The notes under the pieces were generated by a model, which saw only the letters and a program-made list of their open reading frames with translations, searched no databases and was not told the origin of the DNA. The position numbers and the translations under genes were made by a program. DNA of 64,000 nt from Azolla caroliniana (Eukaryota > Polypodiophyta): the NCBI GenBank assembly GCA_043228905.1, contig JBHGNT010000011.1:12772001-12836000 (forward strand), given 5' to 3'. Positions 21,616 to 32,238 of this stretch are shown here, in pieces (the stretch's first letter is position 1; the number at the start of each line of letters is the position of its first letter).

Positions 21616-21630
21616 GTTTGAACCAATTTT
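21616..21630 (+). other. Chromovirus-2 candidate self-primer binding site
   Basis: The bases after the LTR, GTTTGAACCAATTTT, are not a tRNA-type site (no TGG). Their 11-mer TTGAACCAATT (21618-21628) is the exact complement of AATTGGTTCAA at 21378-21388, which lies 34 nt after the TATA start, where the mRNA should begin. Confidence 0.6.
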
Positions 21631-21657
21631 TCCTCCTCCTACCCTTTTCCCTATACT

Positions 21658-22815
21658 ATGGCTACTGTTAGCGCCCAAGAATATCAATCCGTTTTCTCCG
21701 AGCTACAGTGCTTAAAAGAAAAATTTGTTGCCTTGGAACAAGAAAACCAATGGCTGATAGGGGATCTGCAACAAATCGCTCTAGAAAAGCAACAAACGTA
21801 GCAACAACATGGGGAGTTAGTGTTACAGGTGCAACAACTCGAAGCGGCATTGCAACAACAAGGATCAAGTCCCCAAGGATTTCATAAAGAGCCGAAGATT
21901 GGACTTCCTGTGAAATTTGATGGAACGCGATCGCAATTCAGGGGATTCCTTAATCAGGTACGATTAGTCCTCCAAATGCATCCTTCCCGATACCCCACTG
22001 ATGCATCCCGAGTCGGCTTAATAGGCACATTGCTTAGCGGCTCAACCTTAGCATGGTTCGCTTCGCTTCTAGAAAAACAATCGCCCTTGCTTAATAACTT
22101 TGAAGATTTTATTAGTGAGTTCAAAGCCTGCTTTGGAGACACCGACAACATCAGGACGACGATCAACAAGATCCGGCGATTGCGTCAAGGCGATCGTCCA
22201 GCCTCTGCCTACGCGGCGGATTTCCGCCTACTCGTTTCAGACATACCCTGGGATGATCAAGCACTAATGGAGTAGTTTCGCTATGGCCTGCGAAACGATG
22301 TCAAAGATCTACTTCTAACCTTCCCCGAAGAACCAAAGTCTCTTACGGAGGCAATTAGTCGAGCGGTCCGATGTGACAACCGCCTTTTCGAACGGCGTTC
22401 GGAACGTCAATTACAGATACCCCGCGCTAGGCCGGAGCCCACTTACGCCGCAGTCACGGCTAAACCATTTGCACGAGACATACCTCAAGCAAATACTTCG
22501 ACACCGATGGAGATCGATACCATGCGTCGACACGGCCCGTTATCGGAAGAAGAAAAGCAACGACGACGTGCAAATCGATTATGTCTTTATTGCGGTGGAC
22601 CAGGGCATATCGCAATCAATAATCCCCATAGGCCAAGAAGACATGTAAATCAAATTGTAGCCTGTACTAAACCTGAGTCAATTCTTCCCTTAAGAGTGTC
22701 TGATAGTATTAATAGTACTAATAGAGTGTTTGATAGTATTCATAGTACTAATAGCCCAAGTATCTCAAATAAATTTGAAATCCTTAGTCAATTAGATGAA
22801 GAGTTAAACGATTGA
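21658..22815 (+). pseudogene. gag: Chromovirus-2 gag
   Basis: Begins MATVSAQEYQSVFSELQC at 21658 and has the same layout as in chromovirus-1: a Q/E-rich coiled coil, a gag core (PVKFDGTRSQFRGFLNQVRL, HPSRYPTDASRVGLIGTLLS) and a C-terminal knuckle. The knuckle reads CLYCGGPGHIAINN, so the last cysteine of CCHC is lost here. Stops at about 21799 (CAG to TAG) and 22273 (CAG to TAG) interrupt it. The gag stop is TGA at 22813. Confidence 0.9.
22803..22809 (+). promoter_or_regulatory. Candidate -1 frameshift site GTTAAAC
   Basis: Gag codons read GAG TTA AAC GAT TGA, and the pol frame is open one base back from 22812. Identical in chromovirus-1. Confidence 0.5.
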
Positions 22816-25800
22816 GTCTAGCGAAAATAGAAGCCGCTTGGTTGGACAACAGCCCTAGATCTGTACAACCCATTAGTGGTTCCATTCCTTCCAAGCAAGT
22901 TAGCAATGTGTTCCTAGCCCAAGTCATTGTTAGTACTAAAAGTACTCCCCCAGTACCCGTCCTAGCACTTTTAGATTCCGGAGCTAATTCCTGTTTCATG
23001 GATCGAAATTTTGCCCAAGCTTCTCAGATATCCTTAAGAAAACTTCCTTGTCCCGCATCAGTAGTAGTCATTGATGGTCGTCCCATTGCTTCCGGGAATA
23101 TTGTAGAAGAATCAGAACCCATTCAAGTTGTCCTAGGTAGTTTTGTGTGTGTAATATCATTTAATATAATTAGTAGTCCAGAGCATCCCATTGTCCTAGG
23201 ATTACCTTGATTTGAATTACATTATCCAGCCATAGATTGGAGAACAAGAGAAGTCCGATATCGACCACCCCAAGAATCAACTCACCGAGTTTCGACCATT
23301 TCACTCCATCAACTACGCGAGGAAGGACCCAAGGAGGCTATTTGCAATATCAGTACATCCTTCCAACAGTATTAAGAAGGACTCCTCAGTACAACTTCCA
23401 GCAAAATATCATCCTTATACCGATGTATTTGACAAGGTAAAAGCCGGTACCCTTCCTCATCACCGTCCCTATGACTGTCCCATCGATTTACAACCAGGAA
23501 CCGAGCCACCATGGGGACCAATTTACAATTTGTCACCCACCGAGTTAGAAGTCCTTCGAGCCTACATAGTGGAGAACTTGGCAAGCGGGTTCATCCGTCA
23601 TTCGAAATCTCCGGCCGGTGCACCCATCTTCTTTGTCAAGAAGAAAGATGGTTCACTTCGTCTTGTCGTTGATTACCGCGGATTGAATAAAGTCACCATC
23701 CGGAATAGGTATGCACTTCCTCTTATATAAAGTCTTTTAGAGTGAGTTAATGGTGCCAAGTTTTTTACTAAAATCTACCTACGAGGAGTGTATAACCTCG
23801 TGCGGATCCGACCGGGAGATGAATGGAAGACCGCCTTTCGCACGCGGTATGGGCATTTCGAGTATACTGTTATGCCGTTCGGCCTAACCAATGCACCCGC
23901 AGTCTTCCAACACATGGCAAATGATATATTCAGAGACCTCTTGGATATCTGTTTGATCATTTATCTGGATGATCTATTGATTTAGTCGAAGACCCAGGAA
24001 GAGCACGATTCTCATGTACTATTAGTACTAAAGCGACTCCGCGAGAATGGTCTTTATGCCAAGCTAGAAAAATGTAGCTTTGACTGCAAGCAAGTGGAAT
24101 TTCTAGGCTACATCATCTCCGCAAAGGGCATCGCCATGGATCCAGCTAAAATCCAAACTGTACTAGAGTGGCAAATTCCACGGTCGGTACGAGATGTACA
24201 ATGTTTTCTAGGTTTTGCTAACTTCTACCGTAAGTTTATACAGGATTACTCGAAGATTATTTTACCTCTCACACAACTTACAAAGAAGGGCCAAGCATTT
24301 CTTTGGTCCATAGAAGCAGATATGGCTTTTCTGCATCTTAAGAAAGCCTTTACATCAGCACTGATTCTAGCTGATGTGGATACAAGCAAACCATCCATCA
24401 TGGAGGCCGACGCATCAGATTTCGCCCTCGGTAGCATCCTTTCTCAACAAGGAGATAAAGAAGAGTTGCATCCGGTGGCTTTCCATTCGCGCAAATTCGA
24501 TGTCGCAGAAATCAACTACGAAATACATGACAAGGAGTTATTAGCCATCGTGGATTCATTTGTACAATGGCGGCATTTCTTAGAGGGCTCTCCACATCAG
24601 GTCATTGTCTTTAGCGATCATAAAAATCTTACTTATTTTCAAAACGCTTGCGTACTAAATCGACGGCAAGCTCGGTGGGCGCAATTCCTCACGCGTTTCA
24701 ACTTCAAAATCACATATAGACCGGGGAAGCAGCAAGGAAAACCAGATGCACTATCACGGCGTTCATATCTTGCACCTCGTCCTGGTGATGCAACATTTGA
24801 TAATCAAAAGCAAGTAATCTTGGGACCAACACGATTGCACACGACGCGGATTTTTCACACCCTGATGGATTCACGGATTACCGATGACATACGTGCAACC
24901 TTGAAGACGGATAGTTTTGCTCAAGACATCCTGGCGCACATTGATACTTCTCGGGCATCCTGTTCTCGGTCTCAACAACCAGGTATTGACTACAGACAAT
25001 TCGAATATCATGATGGTTTGTTATTCTTTAAAAAGCGCGTATATGTCCCCGATTGCTCCTGTCGCCTTCAAATTGTCTAGCATTGTCACGACACCCATAC
25101 GGCGGGACATTTCGGTAGTACTAAGACGTTGGAGCTAGTGCAACAATCTTTTTGGTGGCCCCACATGCGCCGTTTTGTCGACCACTACGTTCGGACCTGT
25201 GATGCTTGCTGCTGAGCAAAGATGCCACGACACCATCCATATGGCTTGTTGGAACCCTTACCGATTCCAAGTAAGCCGTGGCAGTCTATTTGTCTTGATT
25301 TTATCACAGATCTGCCGGTCTCGAAGGGGTTCGATGCTATCCTAACCGTCGTCGCTCGATATACAAAGATGGCACATTTTGTGCCGTGTACTAAAGCCAT
25401 CACTAGCGAGGAAACTGCCGCCCTTGTTATGCGTGAGGTATTTCGGCATCATGGCTTCCCAGACAGTATCATCAGTGACCGAGGACTGCAATTTGTCTCC
25501 AAATTTTGGCAACATCTCTTCAAGATGCTCAAGGTCTCCTGCAATCTCTCCTCTTGCTACCACCCTCAGACCGACGAGCAGGTGGAACGAACAAACCAAA
25601 CGCTGGAGCAATATCTCTGGTGTTTCCTGAGTTATCAACAAGACGATTGGGCCGAGATTCTCCACTTTGCGGAGTTTGCCTATAATAATGCTATTCACTC
25701 CTCGATTCAAGTCTCCCCATTTTTCGCTTATACCGGTTTCCATCCTCGTTGGTCGGTGATCGACACCCCGGAGCTACCTACCAACCCTCGTGCCGAGGAT

Positions 25801-26328
25801 CATTTGGAGAGGCTACGCAAGATCCAGATGGATCTCTCTACTCACCTTCGTCATGCTCAACACACACAGAAGACTTATGCGGATCGTCATCGGATTCCCT
25901 CCTCTTTTGCCATCGGAGATCGAGTATGGCTCTTACGTCATCACATCAAGACTACTCGACCGTGCGACAAGTTGGATTATCGACGACTCGGTTCCTTCCG
26001 TATTACGGGTAAGATTAATGATGTCACATTCCGCCTTAATCTCGCTCCGCAACTTCAGATACATCCGGTTTTCCATTGTTCTTTTCTTGAACCTTATAAA
26101 GCAAACATCATTCCCGATCGTGTGATACCACCGCCGCCCCCGTTGGAGTTGGATGCCGGCCCGGAGTATGAAGTTGCTGCCATCCTCGATTCCAAACTTT
26201 ATTACTTGGTCGATTGGCTCGGTTATAGTCTGAGCGAACGTACTTGGGAACCCGTCGAGCATGTTGCCAATGCACAGGATCTTCTTGCTGATTTCCACCG
26301 AAAGTATCCGGACAAACCCGGTCCGTAA
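22812..26328 (+). pseudogene. pol: Chromovirus-2 pol: protease, RT, RNase H, integrase, chromodomain
   Basis: The protease shows LLDSGANSCFMD. RT (from about 23550) shows [19 protein letters not shown] and, after [13 protein letters not shown], the catalytic YLDDLLI ending at 23982, followed by TAG. RNase H and its tether fill 24094-25080 (EADASDFALGSILSQQ). The integrase zinc finger is damaged by stops at about 25078 and 25215. The catalytic core is intact in 25222-25600 (CLDFITDLP, ISDRGLQF, YHPQTDEQVERTNQ). The chromodomain lacks five residues (15 bp) found in chromovirus-1, between DSKL and YYLVDW. Further stops are near 23206 and 23728. The natural end is the TAA at 26326. Confidence 0.92.
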
Positions 26329-26372
26329 TTAGCGCCGACTCGTTCCACTCATCGTCTTTAAGGGGGAGATAG

Positions 26373-26823
26373 TGTCATGAGATGGCAAGACTCGAACCCA
26401 TGTCCTTATGCTACATGGGTCGAGCTCTTACCATTAGACTATGAATTGTAATTTGTAGGATATTATTTTCATTTATGCTTTATAATAGAAAATTGATGTA
26501 TATTCCAGATCTCTCTGGAACATTCTAGAAGCTTGAGGATTATTCCTAAAAACACTATAAAAGGAGGCACAAGGCATTGTTTTGAACCAAATTGGTTCAA
26601 CGCTAGTCTTAAGCCTCTTAGCCGATTTGTACTTATCTTTTCACATAATATAAGAACTGTTGTCATCATCCTTCTCTCTCTCTCATTCTTGTTATCTCTC
26701 TCTCTCTCTCTCCTCTTCTCACTTCCTCTCTTGGGAATCTTACGCAGTCCCGTCCCCTTAGTACTAATAGTATTGCTCTTCTTTAGTACTAGTTCCATCT
26801 CTGCTTTAGTACTATTCCTGACA
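26373..26823 (+). repeat. Chromovirus-2 3' LTR
   Basis: 451 bp, same ends as the 5' LTR. The purine tract AAGGGGGAGATAG lies directly before it. TATA box, AATTGGTTCAA and three TAGTACTA palindromes are conserved. Confidence 0.95.
26376..26448 (-). repeat. tRNA-like module in the chromovirus-2 3' LTR (antisense)
   Basis: Same module as in the 5' LTR. Transcription from it would run back into the chromodomain end of pol. Confidence 0.7.
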
Positions 26824-27303
26824 GAGGCTAGACGAGGCGTTGAGGCTGGAGTTCTTTTGTCAGGTGATAGACGACCGGAGGTACGCGAAAGTAAAAGGGG
26901 CTCCAGGAAGCTCATAATTTGTGGGAGGCCTTCGAAGGGGCGCTCCTACAGGCATACGAAGGACGACCAAAAAGCCAGGGGCGGTGTGACTTCAACCAAT
27001 GGGTAGCATCGACAAAGACCTACTGGGGCGCAACGAAGGTGTTCCAAGAGTTCGAGCGGCGGCTTGCTCGGTTCCCGGAGTGAGAATAAAGATTGATGGG
27101 GATGGACAAGGTCCAGTTGTTCGTTACGTTGATCAAACGAGTGGAACGGGAGGCCATCGTAATTTTGCTCGAAGATGACGACAGAGCAAATGACCTTACC
27201 GACGACTGGTCGAAAGCCAAACGAGTATGTCGGCGGTTGGATGAGGAGCATCCCTTGAAAGGAAAGGGAAAGATGTTGTGTGACGGCACGATATCACAGT
27301 AGG

Positions 27304-30300
27304 GAGCGACGAGGCTCGATATCGAAGCCCTTGTCCGGGAAGCGTTCGAGGCTCTGAAGGCAAATGTCGAAGAGGAGGAGAGATCTGGCACACGGTCGGA
27401 TTTCCGGAGTCTCGGAGCTAGTCGGCCCTCAGGACAAGGCGAATGCGGCCCATGTAGAGGCAGTAAAATGGTACCACGGGAGAGGGTGTAGAGCAAGACA
27501 CCCTCTCGGCTTGCGGAGGAAGACCGATCGAGGAAGAGGTCGGATTTGGGGACATGATGATCGCAGGTTCAGAAAGAGACTGACGGTTTCGGGCACCGCT
27601 ACCTGAAATTCCGGACATTGGAGAAGCAAGCCCAGGCAGGGCTTGCATGATCAAAGGAGAGATAACTTCTACCTACCCCACCAAGGAGTCGGTGGCTATG
27701 GACAAGTTGTCGGAAGGCGAATTTTTGAAATCATTCCCCACATGGTTTCCGGAGACTTCGGCAATTCGGCGGCAATGTGAGACCGGAGATATGGAAGGTG
27801 GCGGCAGGAATGCCTAGGAGGAGAGGAGGACGACTTGGGGGTCGGACGGAGAGATCCCTCCACACCATTTCCGTAGACTTTGGTAGTTCGGCCCACGTGG
27901 CAACGTGAGACCGGAGAGAAGGAAGGTGGCGGCGAGGCGACTCAGTTGAGAGAAGTGCAAAAGGAAGAAGCGAAACGAAGGATGGTCCTATGGGTCTCCT
28001 CACACTTAAGCCGGAGACTTCGGCAGGCAGCCCCGAGAGCCGACGTGAGATCGGAGAGAAGGATAGTGGCGGCGGGAGAACGAGATTCGACAATGCAGAG
28101 GAGTGCAGACGGAGTGGTCCCTCCACAATGGATCCGAAGACTTTGGCAGTTTGGTCAATGTGGTAACGTGAGACTGGAGAGAAGGAAGGTGGTGGCGAGA
28201 GGACATGGCCCGATGCCAGCATACGTGAAAGGGAGGATGAGGTCAGCGAGGCAACCAAAGAAGAAACCACGGTGGGTGCGGGAGATGAAATCGGCTGAGA
28301 CCGATCTGTGCAAATGATGAGTTGGCCCAGTCGGAGGTGGATGCAACATGGGCCGGTGAGCACGAACAAAGACGGATGTGGAGAAGAGCCCTCCACGTCG
28401 ATTCCGGAGACTTCGATAGTCGAGCCCGTATGCCAACGTGAGACCAGAGAGATGGAAGGCGGAAACGAGGAGTCTTGGCACGATGCCAACGAAGATGGAT
28501 GTGAGATGGCCTGTGAGGAGGCCAAGGAGGAAGCCGCGGTAGAGTGAAGTAGAGTGAAGTATAGACGCAAGAGGCGGTGCCGAAATAAGAGGAGTCGGAA
28601 TTCGGCCCGACCGGGAGCCTATTCGGTCGGCATTCCTATTTGGATGGAGCATGATCTGGGCATGGATCGTTCGATTGAAACCAGGACGAGATGCAGAATA
28701 CAACGGAGAGGCAGTTGAGCCCGATCGACAGGGGACGGGTCTCGACGAGAATCGGGAATGCCGAATTCCGGATGAATGATCTAGAGAGAAGCAAAAGATG
28801 GGGTGAATGCAGAGAAGGGAATAAGCGAAGTCGGTGGCCCGAAGGGAAGACCCGAGAGGGATCCTCCACACCTAATCTAGAGACTTCGGCCGTTACGGAT
28901 CAACATAAGACCACGGAGACGGATGGTGACGGCAAGGGGACAAAGGTCGCAGTAGGCGAAGGCACCGAGAGTATCGAGCGGAGTGCCATGGAGAACAACA
29001 GAGGCCAAGCGGGCCAAGCGGGCCAATTGGGCAAAGAGGGTGTTCCTCGGAGCGGAGCAACGTTACCGAAAGAGGCGGAGGACTCTCCTCCTACTTCATA
29101 CTAAGTCGGTTGTGACTCCTTGTAATGCTACAATTTTGTATCTCCATTCTACTTGTGAAATATAAATCTTCTTCTTCTTGAGTATTTTATTATCTTGGTT
29201 ATCTATCTTGTGTTCTCTTCTCTCCTCTATTTTTTTTTCTCTCTCTCTCACACACACATAGCACACATATCTATTCCGATGCACAAGAATCACCATCGAT
29301 TCTTTACAGTCCTCCACACTCGTTCCGGAGACCTCGATAGTTCGGCCGCCGTGGTAATGTAAGACCGAGGAGAAGGGAGATGGAGGCGAGGACACGGAGG
29401 GCAAGGTTGATACAAGGGATGAAGGATAGTTACGGACAAACGACGGACGGTTGAGCCGAGCCGAGATTGGGGCCAAATGTGGGCCGAACAAAATGAGATT
29501 TGGACGGCCGAGCTGAACAAGAGTTGAACCGAACCGATTGGCAGGGTCGGAAGAACCGAGATGAGGGACATGCAAGGTGTACGGGTCAGTGACCTCAAGA
29601 CAACGGAGGCCCTAGAAGGATCCTCCACGCCTGCTCCGAAGACCATGACAGTTCGGACCCCGTGGCAACGTAAGACCGAAGAGAAGGAAGGTGTTGGCAA
29701 CGGGATGAAGGCGATAGCGGAAAGAGACACCGAGCAACCAATGTGTTGTAGAGACAACGGAGGCCATGTGGGCTGGAAGACAAGGGCGATCCATGTGCGG
29801 GTAGCGACGTTGAAGGCTACCGAGGAGACCAAGATGGAGAGACAACGTACCCGTCCGAGAGGGTATGCACCGAGGCGAAGCAAGGAACGTGCATATGGCC
29901 ACTAAGGGGCCGAGAAGTGAGCATGGCGGAGGACCGGAGTTCGGCACGGGCGGTGCCGGGCCGAGGAGGCGGAGAGGGTGAGCCTTTCGGAAGGCAAGAG
30001 GAAAGGGCAAGACAAAGCATGAAAGTGCCGAAACGGGAGTGCTGAAACGGGAGTGCCAATGTGAAGACGGATTGCACGGAGTGGCTACAAGAATCGAAGG
30101 CCCAAGGAGGATCCTCCACACCGGTTCCGAAGGCCTCGGCAGTTCGGCCGCCGTAGCAATGTGAGACCAAGGAGAAGGAAGATGTCAGCGAGGGACGAAG
30201 GTGATTGTGGATGACAACACCGAACAAGCAATGAAGGCATCACAAAGAACGACGGGGCCAAGCAGGTCGACGAAAGGAGGTGATCCTCGGGCGGAGCAAC

Positions 30301-30450
30301 GTGCTGAACACTACGAAGGACACCGAAGCGGAGGATCGACACGAGTGTCGGGAAGGAAGTGTACCTTCGCGGGAAGGTACACAAAGGACGGAGCAAGAGG
30401 CATGCATATGGTCGATCGAGAACCGAAGGACAAACATGCGTTTGGAGGAG
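27304..30450 (+). repeat. Element F internal repeat region: about 80-bp module repeated nine times
   Basis: A module of the type CTCCACACC...TTCCGGAGACTTCGG...GTTCGG...GTGGCAACGTGAGACC...GAGAAGGAAGGTGGCGGCGAGG recurs at about 27734, 27853, 27995, 28115, 28387, 28860, 29310, 29619 and 30109. The spacing is irregular, 110-490 bp. Spacer DNA also shares words such as GAAGGATCCTCC. Open frames on both strands here are stop-poor because of base composition and show no known domain. This is where RT and integrase would lie in a complete relative. Confidence 0.75.
29090..29309 (+). repeat. Copia LTR tail inside element F
   Basis: The stretch ending ...CACACACATAGCACACATATCTATTCCG...CACAAGAATC...TTTACA resembles the last 100 bases of the Copia-2 LTR (3630-3714). 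It interrupts the F repeat region just before a CTCCACAC module. The start and target duplication are not clear. Confidence 0.5.
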
Positions 30451-30894
30451 TTGCGATGAAGACAGACAGGTCAGAACGAGCCTACGAAGAGGCGAGCACG
30501 AGTCGGAAGGAAGGAACCGAAGCTGACAATTCGGGACTGGCGAAGGCCGACATGACAATCGGGAAGCAGAGTACAGAAGGCCCGATTTGATCATTGCGGC
30601 CGGGATCTATCACCCTCTCTCTCTTGGAACATACCGATGATATGCAGTTTGGTGGGGGCGGATGTCGTGATGTTGCGACGAAGACAGACAGGTCAGAACG
30701 AGCCTACGAAGAGGCGAGCACGAGTCGGAAGGAAGGAACCGAAGCTGATAGTTCGGGACCGGCGAAGGCCGACATGACAATCGGGAAGCGGAGTACGGAA
30801 GGCCCGATTTGATCATTGCGGCCGGGATCTATCACCCTCTCTCTCTTGGAGCATACCGGTGATGTGCAGTTTGGTGGGGGTGGATGTCGTGAAG
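30451..30894 (+). repeat. 222-bp tandem duplication of the element F 3' end with its purine tract
   Basis: Two copies, 30451-30672 and 30673-30894, differ at only a few positions. Each contains GCAGTTTGGTGGGGG...GGATGTCGTGA, i.e. the purine tract and the first eight bases of the LTR. Only the second is followed by a real LTR. Confidence 0.9.
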
Positions 30895-31363
30895 ATTCCC
30901 GGCCACAGTGAGAAAACCGGGTGGAATGGGCAAAGTCGGCAATGTTGACCATGTGCATTCGAAAATGTGTATAAAATAACAAGGGGATATTTATCCCACA
31001 TTGTAACGTCCTTCCTTTCTTGGATAATAAAAGGAGAGGAAGGGGCACTTATGTGGGGTTGCCCATTTTGAGTTAGCAAGGTATATTGTTAGATCTAGGG
31101 TTTCACCGTAGTTTTATCTTCTTCTTACTTTCGTTTTAGGGTTTTGTTTATGTCTTCTTCTTTGTCTTCATGTGGGTTGAGTCTTTGTCTATTAAGGGTT
31201 TAGTCCGGTAGAGAGCTTGCATGTACTAGTGGTTTACTTTATGCTCTGTTCCATGTGAAAGATCCCGCTCAGCGCAACGAGCCCGAGAGCTCCCCCGACC
31301 GGCGGCTTGGTGGCAGACATCTGCCTTAACCTGATCTACCTAAGTTCAGCTCAAAACCGGCAT

Positions 31364-32064
31364 TGTCATAGTGTATTTCGTACACTACGTGAAAAAAAGA
31401 AGAAGAAAATATCAAAATAAGCATTACATGCATAGGGCAAGATTCAAGCCTTGCACCTCCATGTTAATAATGTAATGTCTTACCATTGCACTAACATTTC
31501 ATTAGTGTTAAAAAGTAGATGTTCCACATAGAAAAGTTAGTTCACCTAGGATAAACTTTAGTTAAAAGAAAACGCATGCTAAAAGAAAAAGCTACGCATA
31601 CACATCTAGCGTGCATGAACGCTATAGTTGATAAAAAACGCACAAGTTAGAAAAAGCATGATCACTTTAGATAAAGCATATAGTCTATCTATAGGAAAAG
31701 CATGGAGTCTATAGTTAGAGAAAAAAAAGTATGGATTCCTAAGACTCCCTCATCACTACATAAGGATGGGGAGCACAATGTAATAGGGGTGTGAAATATT
31801 TGGGAAATTGGATATATTTCCTAAAACACCAATTAATAAACTATACTCGTGGGATTCACGAGATTTCTATATCTTTCTCTATCAATCGAAATACATATTC
31901 TTACATAAATATTAATCAATAAAACACATTATACTTGTGGTATTCACAAGTTTCTAATAATCTACTCATAATTAGAACCGTCTCAAATTCTTCCTCCTCC
32001 TAGTCCAAAACCCTAGCGGTTCCCACCCGACTCACGCAATGATCTGGTGCCGAAAGGCACGACA
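31364..32064 (+). repeat. Solo LTR G1
   Basis: 701 bp, starts TGTCATAGTGTATTTCG and ends CACGACA, with flanks GCAT (31360-31363) and ACAT (32065-32068). No internal region is attached. The first bases form an inverted repeat TAGTGTA...TACACTA. The stem-loop AACC...GGTT is at 32009-32021. It is inside the F 3' LTR; LTR I-2 shows the uninterrupted order. Confidence 0.85.
31432..31500 (-). repeat. tRNA-like module in solo LTR G1 (antisense)
   Basis: The complement has an A-box TAGTGCAATGGTAAGAC (plus strand 31477-31493) and a B-box-like GGCTTGAATCTT (31439-31450). G2 keeps the B-box part only. Confidence 0.55.
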
Positions 32065-32202
32065 ACATTGTAATTTCATGGTCTTGTATATACATTCATA
32101 TGAAGTTGTGCATATCTGTGTCTTTGTTGGTGTCAGGTGCGTTTCTTTCTTTCTGGCTTTTGTACATAGGAAGCGTGTGTTGAGTCGGTGCTGCGCATGT
32201 GT

Positions 32203-32234
<32 letters not shown>

Positions 32235-32238
<4 letters not shown>

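Larger units (their letters stand above)
21157..26823 (+). mobile_element. Chromovirus-2: complete Ty3/gypsy chromovirus with 5-bp target duplication
   Basis: 5,667 bp with LTRs of 459 and 451 bp (about 95% alike by eye), gag, pol with chromodomain and purine tract. GAGGC stands on both sides (21152-21156 and 26824-26828), a perfect 5-bp target duplication. The element interrupts the gag of F. It contains several nonsense codons and is not active as it stands. Confidence 0.96.
20968..27303 (+). pseudogene. gag: Element F gag, split by chromovirus-2
   Basis: The first exon-like part (20968-21156) begins MELEDDDFPEMVAEVV and contains VVERVGRFNGDKVPFYLEAY, matching the gag of A and P. The second part resumes at 26829 after the insertion. 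It includes RLDEALRLEFFCQVIDD, NQWVASTKTYWG, and from 27096 MGMDKVQLFVTLIKRVEREA. Frames and a few stops (for example before NLWEAF) show decay. It would supply capsid protein; no clear CCHC knuckle remains. The two parts together equal one gag of this group without a protease. Confidence 0.75.

Noticed and set aside
27731-28871. Long minus-strand S/P-rich frames (279 and 238 aa) in element F
   Set aside because: They run across the repeat modules, antisense to the element, and both strands are stop-poor because of composition.
32203-32235. (TC)n run as part of element K
   Set aside because: The related LTRs I-1 and I-2 have the same run in the same context, so it belongs to the F LTR and K starts after it.
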